A DNA stretch of 64,000 nt. It comes from CALLPQ01 sp039819545. Its GTDB lineage: Bacteria; Pseudomonadota; Alphaproteobacteria; Caulobacterales; Parvularculaceae. Under the pieces are notes generated by a model. The model was not told the DNA's origin. It did not search any database and was given only the letters and a program-made list of their open reading frames with translations. Below are positions 34,856-43,714 of this stretch, one piece after another (position 1 is the stretch's first letter; every line of letters begins with the position of its first letter). The stretch is taken from positions 1 to 64,000 of the forward strand of contig JBCBRS010000001.1 in assembly GCA_039819545.1 (NCBI GenBank), read 5' to 3'. The position numbers and the translations under genes are program-made.

Positions 34856-37800
34856 ATGACACAAGGATTCCGCGGCGATCAGGGCAGGCTGGTTCTTTCA
34901 AACACAGAGCGGACATTCGGCGTAGAAACTGCGCGGTTAGACAAACCGGGCGGGGAAAGCTCCCTTTTTGACAGCCCGGTTACGAACGGGCTCGCAATCG
35001 GCATTGTTGTGGATACCGCCGATGATGTGGTTGACGCCAATGATGGCCTGACCAGCCTGCGCGAAGCGATCACCATGGCCAATAGCAACGCTGATTTCGA
35101 TCAGATCCGATTTGATCCCTCTCTCGCGGGGTCGGTTCTGCGCCTGAGTAGTACGCTGACCATTTCAGAGGACGTGGATATTGACGGCGACATCACTGGA
35201 AACGGCTTTGCTGACATCACGATTTCAGGCGACGCTGGCAATAATGACTTCACCCGCATCGTTGAGTCTTCGCCGGGGCGGTTCGCAAGCATCACCAATG
35301 TGGTAGCCAATTCCAATGACAGCGATAATGTCCGGATATTTGCTATCAACGGCGCCACAACGAGCGCATCCCTGTCCAATCTGGTGCTCACCGGCGGTGT
35401 TGATGCAACCGGCAGCGGTGCCCTGAATGTCTTTTCTGCGGCGGTCACGCTGGATAATGTTGTGGTTGGCGGCAATGAAGGGGGCACGGGCGGCGGTATT
35501 AGCAATGATCGCGGTGATCTGACGGTTCTGAATTCCCTTGTTACCTTCAACGCGTCCACATCATCGGGGGGCGGTATTGGCCTTCTCGCCGGGGCGGCGA
35601 GCCTGTCTATCCTGAACACGAATGTTTCAAACAATACAGCCGGTACCGATGGGGGCGGCATCCTCATTGGCAATATGGCGACAATCAGCGGTGCGAATGT
35701 GTCCATTTTCGACAACACTGCTGCAGATGACGGAGGTGGTTTGAATGTGGTTGGTGGCTCCGGCACCCTGGTGAATGCGACAATTGCCGGCAATGTGGCA
35801 GCGGATGATGGTGGCGGCATTGCCAGGAATCTCGGCGGGAATCTGACCCTCGTGAATTCGACGATCACCGGAAACGCATCAAGCGATAATGTCGCAAGTG
35901 GCGGGGGCATTGCCATTCTTGGATCTGGTGATGTGATCCTGACAAATTCTATCCTTCTGGGGAACTTCAATGCTGTCGGTGAAGATGAGGCGGTGAACTT
36001 TCAGAGCGTTGTGACAATCGTCGAAATGGGACCGAATATTATCGGGTCCGGGGACGCGTCGGTTTTAGACGTCTTCGGCGCGCTCATTTTTGAACCGGTC
36101 AGCGGTGTGACGTCCGGCCTGATTGCGGATAATGGCGGCCCTGTGCAAACCGTACGGCTGCGGGATTCAGCAACAAACCCGGCGCTTGACACGGCATCGT
36201 CCATTTTGCCGACGGAGGTTGATCTTAATCTCGACGTTAACGGTGATGGCATCATCGCTGGCACCTCAATCGATGTTGACGCACGCGGCGGCGACCGCGG
36301 CGTTAACTTTCCCGAAATTGGGACCGTACCTTCTGACCTCGGTGCTTTTGAATTGCAATCAATGGCAAGCGGGGCACCCACGGGGCCGACGACCTTCATC
36401 GTGACAGTCACCGACGACGAACTCGATTTCGATGGCCCGGATGCGACGCTTGAAACAATGGGCGGGGCTGGCGATCTGTCCTTGCGCGAAGCTTTGTTTC
36501 TCGCCAACCTTGATCCCGATACAGATGATACCATCACCTTTGCCAATGGTGTGGGTGACGCATTTGAAAATGGCGGCACGATCAGGCTGACCCAGGGTGA
36601 ACTCTCCATTACGTCCGGCGTCACCATTAACGGCGATCTCGATAATAATGGGTTTGCTGATGTGGTGATCAGCGGTGATGCGCTCGGCGATGATCAGACC
36701 GTTACAGATAGCCTGGGCACGGTGATCACCGATACGGCCAATAACACTGCAACGATGGATAACTCCCGTGTCCTCGACATCTCAGTTTCCGATGGTCGCA
36801 CTGTGGTACTGGACGGGCTCACCATTACGGGCGGGGTCGCCAACTATGGCGGCGGCATCAATGTTCAGGGCAATGACGGATCACAACTGACGATCCAATA
36901 TTCCGCGATTTCTGGAAATGCGTCTTCAACTTACGCGGGCGGCCTTGAAATCTACGGATCAATCGATGTCACCATCGACAATTCGAGCTTTGAGCGCAAT
37001 CAAACCGCTGGCGAGGGCGGTGCCATTGAGATTTATGGCGATAATACCGTTGTGATCAATAACTCGACCCTGTCGAGTAACCGTGCGATGAACGGTGGCG
37101 CCCTTAGCACGGACAACTCCGAAATTAACCTGACACTTAATAATGTGACAGTCTTTGGCAATACCGCGACGACCAATGGCGGTGGCATTAATACCGACGC
37201 GAATACGAGCATTTATAACTCGTCCATCTTCAGCAACAGCGCGCAAAATGGCGGCGGCGTATATAGCGATGGTTATACTGTTATTGCTGACAATAGTCAG
37301 ATTACGAATAATGAGGCTGACCAGGGCGGGGGTTTATATGTCTCGTCCGGGGAAACTGTTTTTGGCTACAGCCAGTTGAGCAACAATAGTGCCCGTGACG
37401 GCGTTGATGCGGGCTATGATGCGACCACTATGATGATGACGGCGCCGACGGCAGGCGGTGATGGCGGCGGTGCCTTTGTCGATGGCGGTCTCCTGACGCT
37501 TATTGCTGCTGATGTTTCCGACAACCGGGCCGGCACCGGCGGGGCCGGGTACTCGCCGGATGCCTATGGTGCCGGCGGGTATGGCAGCAATGGTCAAACT
37601 GGCGAAAATGGCGGCTCTGGCGGCGGCGTCTTTGTGGCAAGCGGCGGTAGTTTGGTGGCCCAGGGCACAACCATTTCATCCAACCTGGCCGGTGATGGCG
37701 GCAATGGTGGCACCGGGGCCTATGGCGGCTTCTACGTGGGTGCGGGCGGCGATGGTGGCCTCGGCGGTAATGGTGGTTCTGGCGGGGGCCTGTTTGTTGC

Positions 37801-39757
37801 CGACCAAGGTGTCGTCCGCCTTGAGTCGACGACCCTCGCCGATAATGGCACCGGCGCCGGTGGTTTGGGCGGCTCCGGCGGTGCTGGTGGCTACTCTGCA
37901 GGACTCGTCGGCTATGCGGGCGGTGATGGCGGTGATGGCGGTAATGGTGGCACTGGCGGTGCGATCGCGGTAACGGGGATGACCAGTAGTCTTGATGCGG
38001 ACAATGTTACCGTCACCAGCAATGGATCGGGAAATGCTGGCGCCTATGGAAGTGCCGGGTTTGGTGGCAATTCATTCGACGCGGACGGTCCAGATGGCGC
38101 CATTGGCGTAGATGGCACAGCGGGTTTAATCGGCGGGATCAACAATGCTGATGGCGCTTCGATTGCGATTAATAATTCCCTGATTGTGGGCAACGCCAAT
38201 TATGAGCCGTCCGCCATGGGCGCTAATCCTAACTTTGGCGGGGTTTCCACGGGGGATGCGGTCAGCATATTCAACGGAGACGCTTCTCAATTCTTTGACC
38301 AGACAGCTACCGTGGGCACCACGGTTTTTGCGGGCGGTGTCCTGTCCGATAATGGGGGGCCGGTTCAAACGGTTGCTCTGTTGGCGGGCGGCGCGGCCAT
38401 TGACGCCGGTGAAAATGCCGGTCTGCCCATGGATACGCTCGACCTTGATCGCGATAGCGATCTTACAGAGCTTTCTCCCCGGGATAATCGCGGCTCGATC
38501 CGCATTATTGGCGGCACCGTTGATCTGGGGGCGGTAGAAGCAATAACGCCCGGCACGCCCACAGGCGGCGTTGATATGCTCGTGGGTAGCGCAGGCAACG
38601 ACACGCTATTCCCGCTCGGCGGCGATGATATTGTCGTGGCCTTCAATGGCGATGACTTTATCCGCGGCGGGTCCGGCAACGACAGCGTGCTCGGCGGGAC
38701 GGGCAATGATACGATTGGCGGCGATCTCGGTAACGATACGCTCGAAGGTGACGCCGGTGACGACTCGCTCGTGGGCTCCTTTGGTAATGATGTTCTGATT
38801 GGCGGTCTGAACAATGACACCCTAATCGGCGGCGGCCAGAACGATGCCCTCTTTGGCGACCTTGGGAATGATTTCCTCAGCGGAGAGAATGGTTTTGATA
38901 CGCTCAATGGCGGCGATGGTGATGACCAGATTAATGGCGGCGCGAATGCTGACCTTCTCAACGGCGATGACGGCAGTGATACCCTCCTCGGCCAGGATGG
39001 CGCTGATATCCTGAATGGCGGCGATGGTGCCGATATTTTGCGGGGTAGTCAGGGTAACGATGTTCTGAACGGTGGCGACGGCGACGATGCTCTGGGCGGC
39101 GATCTTGACGATGATACGGTCAACGGTGGGGCCGGCGATGATCTTGTGGTGGGTTCGTTCGGGAATGACAGCCTGACTGGCGGCGCTGGTGACGATACCC
39201 TGACTGGTGGGGGCCAGAACGATACGCTCAATGGTGGTGCCGGTGATGACTTTGTCAGTGGTGAGAATGGTTTTGATACTGTCAATGGCGGCGCCGGCAA
39301 CGACACCGTCAATGGCGGCGATAATGCCGACGTCCTCAATGGCGGTGCCGACGATGACATTTTGAGCGGTGGTAATGGCCTTGATATTCTGCGCGGTGAT
39401 GCCGGTAACGATACGTTGATCGGCAATGCTGGCAACGACAATCTCATCGGTGGTTCAGGGTTTGATGTGCTTGACGGTGGTATCGGTAATGACACGCTAA
39501 CCGGGGGCTTCAACTTCGATATCTTTGAATTCGGTAACGGCTTCGGCAATGATGTGATCACTGATTTTGACCAAGCAAATGCCCTTGAAACCATCGATCT
39601 GTCCGCTGTTACGGCCATCACCGATTTCGCTGACCTCCAGGCAAACCATCTCAGCGATGATGGTATGGGTAATGCGGTCATCACCGTTGGGCCAAACACG
39701 ATTACCCTGATGGGTGTTGCCATGGGTGATCTCGTCGCGAGTGACTTTGTCTTCTAA
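34856..39757 (+). CDS. Giant beta-helix/RTX-repeat secreted protein
   Basis: A 1633-residue protein, preceded by GGAGGAGA and starting at ATG 34856. There is no Sec signal. Two modules each begin with a CSLREAI-like motif (DGLTSLREAI near residue 70; GDLSLREALFLAN near 545) and continue as parallel beta-helix repeats of the GGGI...NT/NS type. A Gly-rich stretch follows (about 860-1100). From about 1240 to 1545 there are many RTX nonapeptides (GGxGNDxLx), which bind Ca2+. The C terminus (TITLMGVAMGDLVASDFVF) ends like type I secretion substrates. It should be exported by a type I system and act at the surface or outside as an adhesin or enzyme; no export genes are adjacent. The RTX block has a 378-bp internal duplication. 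Confidence 0.92.
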   Translation: MTQGFRGDQGRLVLSNTERTFGVETARLDKPGGESSLFDSPVTNGLAIGIVVDTADDVVDANDGLTSLREAITMANSNADFDQIRFDPSLAGSVLRLSSTLTISEDVDIDGDITGNGFADITISGDAGNNDFTRIVESSPGRFASITNVVANSNDSDNVRIFAINGATTSASLSNLVLTGGVDATGSGALNVFSAAVTLDNVVVGGNEGGTGGGISNDRGDLTVLNSLVTFNASTSSGGGIGLLAGAASLSILNTNVSNNTAGTDGGGILIGNMATISGANVSIFDNTAADDGGGLNVVGGSGTLVNATIAGNVAADDGGGIARNLGGNLTLVNSTITGNASSDNVASGGGIAILGSGDVILTNSILLGNFNAVGEDEAVNFQSVVTIVEMGPNIIGSGDASVLDVFGALIFEPVSGVTSGLIADNGGPVQTVRLRDSATNPALDTASSILPTEVDLNLDVNGDGIIAGTSIDVDARGGDRGVNFPEIGTVPSDLGAFELQSMASGAPTGPTTFIVTVTDDELDFDGPDATLETMGGAGDLSLREALFLANLDPDTDDTITFANGVGDAFENGGTIRLTQGELSITSGVTINGDLDNNGFADVVISGDALGDDQTVTDSLGTVITDTANNTATMDNSRVLDISVSDGRTVVLDGLTITGGVANYGGGINVQGNDGSQLTIQYSAISGNASSTYAGGLEIYGSIDVTIDNSSFERNQTAGEGGAIEIYGDNTVVINNSTLSSNRAMNGGALSTDNSEINLTLNNVTVFGNTATTNGGGINTDANTSIYNSSIFSNSAQNGGGVYSDGYTVIADNSQITNNEADQGGGLYVSSGETVFGYSQLSNNSARDGVDAGYDATTMMMTAPTAGGDGGGAFVDGGLLTLIAADVSDNRAGTGGAGYSPDAYGAGGYGSNGQTGENGGSGGGVFVASGGSLVAQGTTISSNLAGDGGNGGTGAYGGFYVGAGGDGGLGGNGGSGGGLFVADQGVVRLESTTLADNGTGAGGLGGSGGAGGYSAGLVGYAGGDGGDGGNGGTGGAIAVTGMTSSLDADNVTVTSNGSGNAGAYGSAGFGGNSFDADGPDGAIGVDGTAGLIGGINNADGASIAINNSLIVGNANYEPSAMGANPNFGGVSTGDAVSIFNGDASQFFDQTATVGTTVFAGGVLSDNGGPVQTVALLAGGAAIDAGENAGLPMDTLDLDRDSDLTELSPRDNRGSIRIIGGTVDLGAVEAITPGTPTGGVDMLVGSAGNDTLFPLGGDDIVVAFNGDDFIRGGSGNDSVLGGTGNDTIGGDLGNDTLEGDAGDDSLVGSFGNDVLIGGLNNDTLIGGGQNDALFGDLGNDFLSGENGFDTLNGGDGDDQINGGANADLLNGDDGSDTLLGQDGADILNGGDGADILRGSQGNDVLNGGDGDDALGGDLDDDTVNGGAGDDLVVGSFGNDSLTGGAGDDTLTGGGQNDTLNGGAGDDFVSGENGFDTVNGGAGNDTVNGGDNADVLNGGADDDILSGGNGLDILRGDAGNDTLIGNAGNDNLIGGSGFDVLDGGIGNDTLTGGFNFDIFEFGNGFGNDVITDFDQANALETIDLSAVTAITDFADLQANHLSDDGMGNAVITVGPNTITLMGVAMGDLVASDFVF

Positions 39758-39833
39758 TTGGCGAGCAGCAAGGCCGGACGACAGCAGCATCTGCTGCCTG
39801 CGCACGACGGCAAAGGTGTTCGCTCAGGACTGG

Positions 39834-40775
39834 TCACAACGCGCTGGTGCCGAGCATGGCATTGACCCGGTCAACGATATCGGCGGGCGAGTGGCCCTCG
39901 CTGCGCAGATGGCGAAGCGTTATCGCTTGATTGCGTTTGGCAAGCCGCTGGCCGGTTTCGTCCGTTAACAGATCATGGTGGCGATAGATCGGGGTCTTTA
40001 GACCAAGCAGCCTTTGCAGCAGAACATGCAAATGCGTTACCGAGAAAAGGTCTTTGCCGCGCACCACATGGGTGACGTTCTGTAAGGCGTCATCATGGAC
40101 ACAGGCAAGATGGTAGCTTGTGTGCGTATCTTTGCGAGCAATGATTTCATCACCGAAGAGATCAGGGATCACCTGTACCGTCCGGCTTTCGCCGTTGCGT
40201 CGCTCTCCTGCCTCCCCGGTGCCTTCTTCCTGAAAAAAAAGGCTTGCCCATTCCGCACCCAGATAATCTCGGCACCGCGCCATGGATAAACGCCATGCAT
40301 AGGGCTTTTCCGCCGCGATGAGCGCCGCTTCCTGATCATTTGGCAGGGGGTGACCGGTAAAAACTGGCCAGCCGGGATCAGCGGTCGTTAAGGCCTGGCC
40401 CATTGCTCTTTTCGGAAGGGCAAGGTGCGGTGCCCGGTCAATATCTTCCATCACCTGTTTGCGGGTTTTGAAGCAGCGATAGACAAGGCCTTTTTCTCTC
40501 AGTTCGGCAAGGGCACCCTCATAATCGGCAAGATGATCCGCCTGGCGACGGATGGGCGTTGGCCAGTCAAAACCAAGCCAGCGCAAGTCCGCCACGATAG
40601 CCGTTTCAAACGCTGGCTTGCACCGTGTACGGTCTGTATCCTCAATGCGTAAATGGCATAGGCCGCCCCGCTCGGCCGCTGCAGCAAAAGTACACTGCGC
40701 CGCAAAGGCATGACCCAGATGGAGATATCCGGTGGGTGAGGGGGCAAACCGGGTGATGAATGCGGATGTCGTCAC
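39834..40775 (-). CDS. gluQ: Glutamyl-Q tRNA(Asp) synthetase
   Basis: A 313-residue paralogue of the GluRS catalytic core without the anticodon-binding domain. It attaches glutamate to the queuosine at the wobble position of tRNA-Asp. The signatures are TRFAPSPTGYLHLGHAFAA (HIGH-type motif), RIEDTDRTRC and the KMSKS-equivalent RLAKRNQAITL near the C terminus. The length is typical of GluQ-RS (about 300) and far shorter than GluRS. It lies convergent to the RTX gene, with a short CAGCAG-CAT-CTGCTG palindrome in the gap. Confidence 0.93.
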   Translation of the reverse strand: MTTSAFITRFAPSPTGYLHLGHAFAAQCTFAAAAERGGLCHLRIEDTDRTRCKPAFETAIVADLRWLGFDWPTPIRRQADHLADYEGALAELREKGLVYRCFKTRKQVMEDIDRAPHLALPKRAMGQALTTADPGWPVFTGHPLPNDQEAALIAAEKPYAWRLSMARCRDYLGAEWASLFFQEEGTGEAGERRNGESRTVQVIPDLFGDEIIARKDTHTSYHLACVHDDALQNVTHVVRGKDLFSVTHLHVLLQRLLGLKTPIYRHHDLLTDETGQRLAKRNQAITLRHLRSEGHSPADIVDRVNAMLGTSAL

Positions 40776-40907
40776 AAGGTGTGTTTCTTGCTCATAGAGG
40801 CACAGGGCAGTGGTTGGCGCTTAACTTTTTCTGTCTATATCAAGATAGGTAAGGGCCACCAAACCGACAATGTGTGAAGCGATCCACGACCCGCAGCGAG
40901 AGGCACG

Positions 40908-41669
40908 ATGTTACTACGCCGATTAACACAGCATGTGCGCGACCAGAATTGGACGGCCGTGATCCTTGATTTTGTTATCGTGGTCACTGGCGTTTTTGTG
41001 GGGATACAGCTTGGCAACTGGAATGAGGCGCGGGCTGAACGGAAGGCTGAAATCAGCTATCTGACCCGTCTGCACGCGGATTTGTCCGCCGATATCGAGA
41101 TGTATGACCTGCGCCTCAAGGTCATCAACGGACAACTTGATTTGGCGCCCGAGGCCCTCGGTACAAGTCCGGATGATACGGCGTCTGCCTGGAGCCTGAT
41201 CAGGGCCCAATATGCGATCAGTGGCATTCTCCCGCCTGAGATCCGGGATGCGACTTACACGGATATGGTCAATGCGGGCGGGCTCGCGCTTATTCAGGAT
41301 CAGCATTTGCGTGACCGGCTCGTGAATTATTATGTCGCTGACGGGGCACTGCCGGTCCTGAAGAGCGAGCCGCCCTTTCGACAGATGGTACGCGGTATCA
41401 TTCCCCACACCATGCAGGCCTATTTGACATCGCCGATTTGCGCGCCCGATTTTGTCAGCTATTTGCCCTGCGATCCGCCGGATGATCTGGGGTCGGTCAA
41501 CGCCGTTGCCAAAACAATGCGCGAGGATGTGGCGCTCATGCGGGCCTTGAATTACAGCATTGCCCACCATGAAATCTGTAGAAAGATTATTCTGGCGCTA
41601 ATAGCGAACACCGCGGATCTGCGGGGAATTGTTGAAGTATCGCTTGCGGCGCGCGGTGTCGAGGTTTGA
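40908..41669 (+). CDS. DUF6090-like membrane-anchored protein
   Basis: A 253-residue protein with one membrane helix near residues 16-38 (AVILDFVIVVTGVFVGIQL), followed by the conserved NWNEARAERKAE motif and then a soluble helical domain. This N-terminal helix-plus-NWNE pattern is characteristic of the DUF6090 family, whose function is unknown. The soluble part contains four cysteines (in SPICAPDF, LPCDPPD, HEICRK). It is followed after 42 bp by thpR on the same strand, so the two may share a transcript. Confidence 0.78.
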   Translation: MLLRRLTQHVRDQNWTAVILDFVIVVTGVFVGIQLGNWNEARAERKAEISYLTRLHADLSADIEMYDLRLKVINGQLDLAPEALGTSPDDTASAWSLIRAQYAISGILPPEIRDATYTDMVNAGGLALIQDQHLRDRLVNYYVADGALPVLKSEPPFRQMVRGIIPHTMQAYLTSPICAPDFVSYLPCDPPDDLGSVNAVAKTMREDVALMRALNYSIAHHEICRKIILALIANTADLRGIVEVSLAARGVEV

Positions 41670-41711
41670 TCTGTATTGAAGCTTGTGTGCGCGACGCGTA
41701 CGCTGACCATT

Positions 41712-42335
41712 ATGGCCCGATTGTTTATCGCTCTTGATTTGCCCGCGCTGGCGAAGGATGCGCTCTCCCAATTGCAATGGGGGCTTGATGACGCCCATTG
41801 GCGCGATCCCGATGGCTTTCACTTGACGCTTGCGTTTCTGGGGGAGGTTGATGGCCCGGCGCTCGATGATGGGGTGCGCATCCTGTCCACGGTTGAGGCC
41901 CCGGCTTTTGACCTTACCTTGCGCGGGGTTGACGTGTTTGGCGGGATCGAACCGCGCACCGTGTGGGTCGGCGTCGAGCCTTCACCGGCGCTGATCACCC
42001 TGCAGAAAAAGATCAGCCATGCGTTGCGGCGCGAGCATATCCGCCTTGATGATCGGCGGTTTGCCCCGCACGTGACCCTGGCGTCGGTCCGCACGGCGGC
42101 GCCGGACAGCGTTAACCGCTTTGCGGCAAGCCACGGGCTCTTTCGATTTGGGCCCTTCCCCGTGGGCGCGTTCCATATTTTTGAGAGCCTGCGCGGTAAA
42201 GACGATGCGGTCTATGAGATTATCGCCAGCTTTGCCCTGTCTGGTGGTGAGACGGCGAATGCCGCTGCGGGTGATGATCAAGGTATGCACGACAAACCAG
42301 GCCCGGTGCGCTATGGTACTGATCTGAAGGGCTGA
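41712..42335 (+). CDS. thpR: RNA 2',3'-cyclic phosphodiesterase (2H family)
   Basis: A 207-residue enzyme that opens 2',3'-cyclic phosphates on RNA ends, formerly called 2'-5' RNA ligase. Both 2H motifs are visible: FHLTLAFLG and FAPHVTLASV, each with the His-x-Thr core. The N-terminal RLFIALDLP is typical. ATG 41712 is preferred; a TTG start 36 bases upstream would add an unrelated segment. The length is slightly above the usual 180. No RNA-ligase or tRNA-repair partner is adjacent. Confidence 0.88.
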   Translation: MARLFIALDLPALAKDALSQLQWGLDDAHWRDPDGFHLTLAFLGEVDGPALDDGVRILSTVEAPAFDLTLRGVDVFGGIEPRTVWVGVEPSPALITLQKKISHALRREHIRLDDRRFAPHVTLASVRTAAPDSVNRFAASHGLFRFGPFPVGAFHIFESLRGKDDAVYEIIASFALSGGETANAAAGDDQGMHDKPGPVRYGTDLKG

Positions 42336-42370
42336 TTTCCCTTCCCGGTTTCGAAAAGAGCTTAATCGCG

Positions 42371-43543
42371 ATGCGTATCATTTTTATTTTATTCGTTGTA
42401 CTGATGGCCTGGTATCCCGCCGCCGCCCACGAACATCCCAATGACACGCTGGCGGCGCTGGAGGGGGTGCTTGAGGGGCCGCTGGCTGGCGAGAGTGAGG
42501 CTGTCAAAAACGGCTTGCGTCTTAAATACCGTGTCGCGCATGCAGCGCCGGGGGATGTGATTACTCTGGCACCGGGCACCTACGCCCTGAAGGTTCCGGA
42601 TGCCTATAATGTTGATCGATTCTTCCATTATGAGGGGGATGTGATCGACCTAAAGGTCAACCATGACCTAACCATTCGCGGCAGCGACCCGGATCCGGCA
42701 AAGACCGTCATCACCTGGGAGGGTAGTCCCTATGCGGAGAAACTCTCAAAGGCCTTGATCGTCACCCGCGAGGCAAAACACACCAAGACATTCCCAGCCT
42801 CCATCACGCTGACCGTAGAAAGTCTCACCTTTAAAGACGCTGTTGGCTATAGCAATAATGGCGCGGCCCTGCGCCCCCAGGGGCAGGGGCTGACTGTGCG
42901 CAACTGCCGTTTTATCAATAACCAGAACGCCATTTTATATACGAGCGTCGTGGAGCAGGCGCCGATCTCGCCTTTTTATCACGCGGGTGCTCTTCTCGTG
43001 GAAGATAGTGTTTTTGAGCGTAACGGCGAAAGCCTTGGGGAGCTTGCCCATGGCATTTATTTCTCCCGTGGCGACCGGATGGCGGTACGCAATAGCCGCT
43101 TTATCAATACCAAAAACAATGGTCACCATATCAAAAGCCTGGCGCGCGAAACGGTGGTGTCCGGGTCGTCCTTTGCCAACCCGGCAGAGGAGATCACCTA
43201 CATCATTGATACGCCTAATGGCGGTAACGTGACGGTGGCAAATAATGATATTGAGTATTATCCGGCTACGGATGGTGAGGATAACAGGAATATGTTCACC
43301 TTCGCCTCCATGCAGGCGCAGAACGAAAAGGCACCCGCGCCCGCAGACCGGTTTTTGTTCAAAGATAACACGTTGACGATTTTCCACCCGCGGGCATCGG
43401 CGATTGTCACTGATGATTTGTCCCGGCGGGCAATCGATGCGTGCGGAACACTCCTGCGCGCGGGGCGCGGGATCAAAATCACGCGCGCGGTGCGCGATCT
43501 TGCCAGTGAGGCACCGTGCTCTATTGATCCGTTAGCGGAATAA
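42371..43543 (+). CDS. Exported right-handed beta-helix protein
   Basis: A 390-residue protein with a signal peptide (IFILFVVLMAWYPAAAHEHP) and a right-handed parallel beta-helix: GDVITLAPGTYAL opens the helix, and later coils show the recurring VRNCRFINNQNAILYT, VEDSVFERNGESLG and VRNSRFINTKNNGHHI patterns. Such folds are common in polysaccharide lyases, epimerases and carbohydrate-binding surface proteins. The catalytic residues of a known lyase family cannot be recognised by eye. One cysteine pair (AIDACGTLL and APCSIDP) near the C terminus may form a disulfide. It follows thpR by 35 bp and could be co-transcribed. Confidence 0.8.
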   Translation: MRIIFILFVVLMAWYPAAAHEHPNDTLAALEGVLEGPLAGESEAVKNGLRLKYRVAHAAPGDVITLAPGTYALKVPDAYNVDRFFHYEGDVIDLKVNHDLTIRGSDPDPAKTVITWEGSPYAEKLSKALIVTREAKHTKTFPASITLTVESLTFKDAVGYSNNGAALRPQGQGLTVRNCRFINNQNAILYTSVVEQAPISPFYHAGALLVEDSVFERNGESLGELAHGIYFSRGDRMAVRNSRFINTKNNGHHIKSLARETVVSGSSFANPAEEITYIIDTPNGGNVTVANNDIEYYPATDGEDNRNMFTFASMQAQNEKAPAPADRFLFKDNTLTIFHPRASAIVTDDLSRRAIDACGTLLRAGRGIKITRAVRDLASEAPCSIDPLAE

Positions 43544-43581
43544 CTGCGTTTTTATCGACTGCTCGGCGCAGAGGCTATGGC

Positions 43582-43678
43582 CCTTCGAGACATCGGGCAA
43601 CGGCAGGCTCCGCAGGGTGAGGGCAACGCATCGGTCAAAAAAACCTCACCATTGAGCGCGCTTAGCCCGTCTCGAAGG
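43582..43678. repeat. Nested palindromic intergenic element
   Basis: Outer arms CCTTCGAGAC (43582-43591) and GTCTCGAAGG (43669-43678) are perfect; inner arms GGTGAGG (43616-43622) and CCTCACC (43644-43650) are also perfect. It lies between convergent genes and shares the 10-mer GTCTCGAAGG with the element at 4699-4754. It is probably a dispersed palindromic repeat that may end transcription from both sides. Confidence 0.65.
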
Positions 43679-43714
43679 CCGAGAATTTTGGCTCTCAAAA
43701 AAGCGCCAAAAATC

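Noticed and set aside
38577..39500. CRISPR-like or satellite DNA
   Set aside because: The periodicity is 27 bp and codes for RTX nonapeptides in one open frame.
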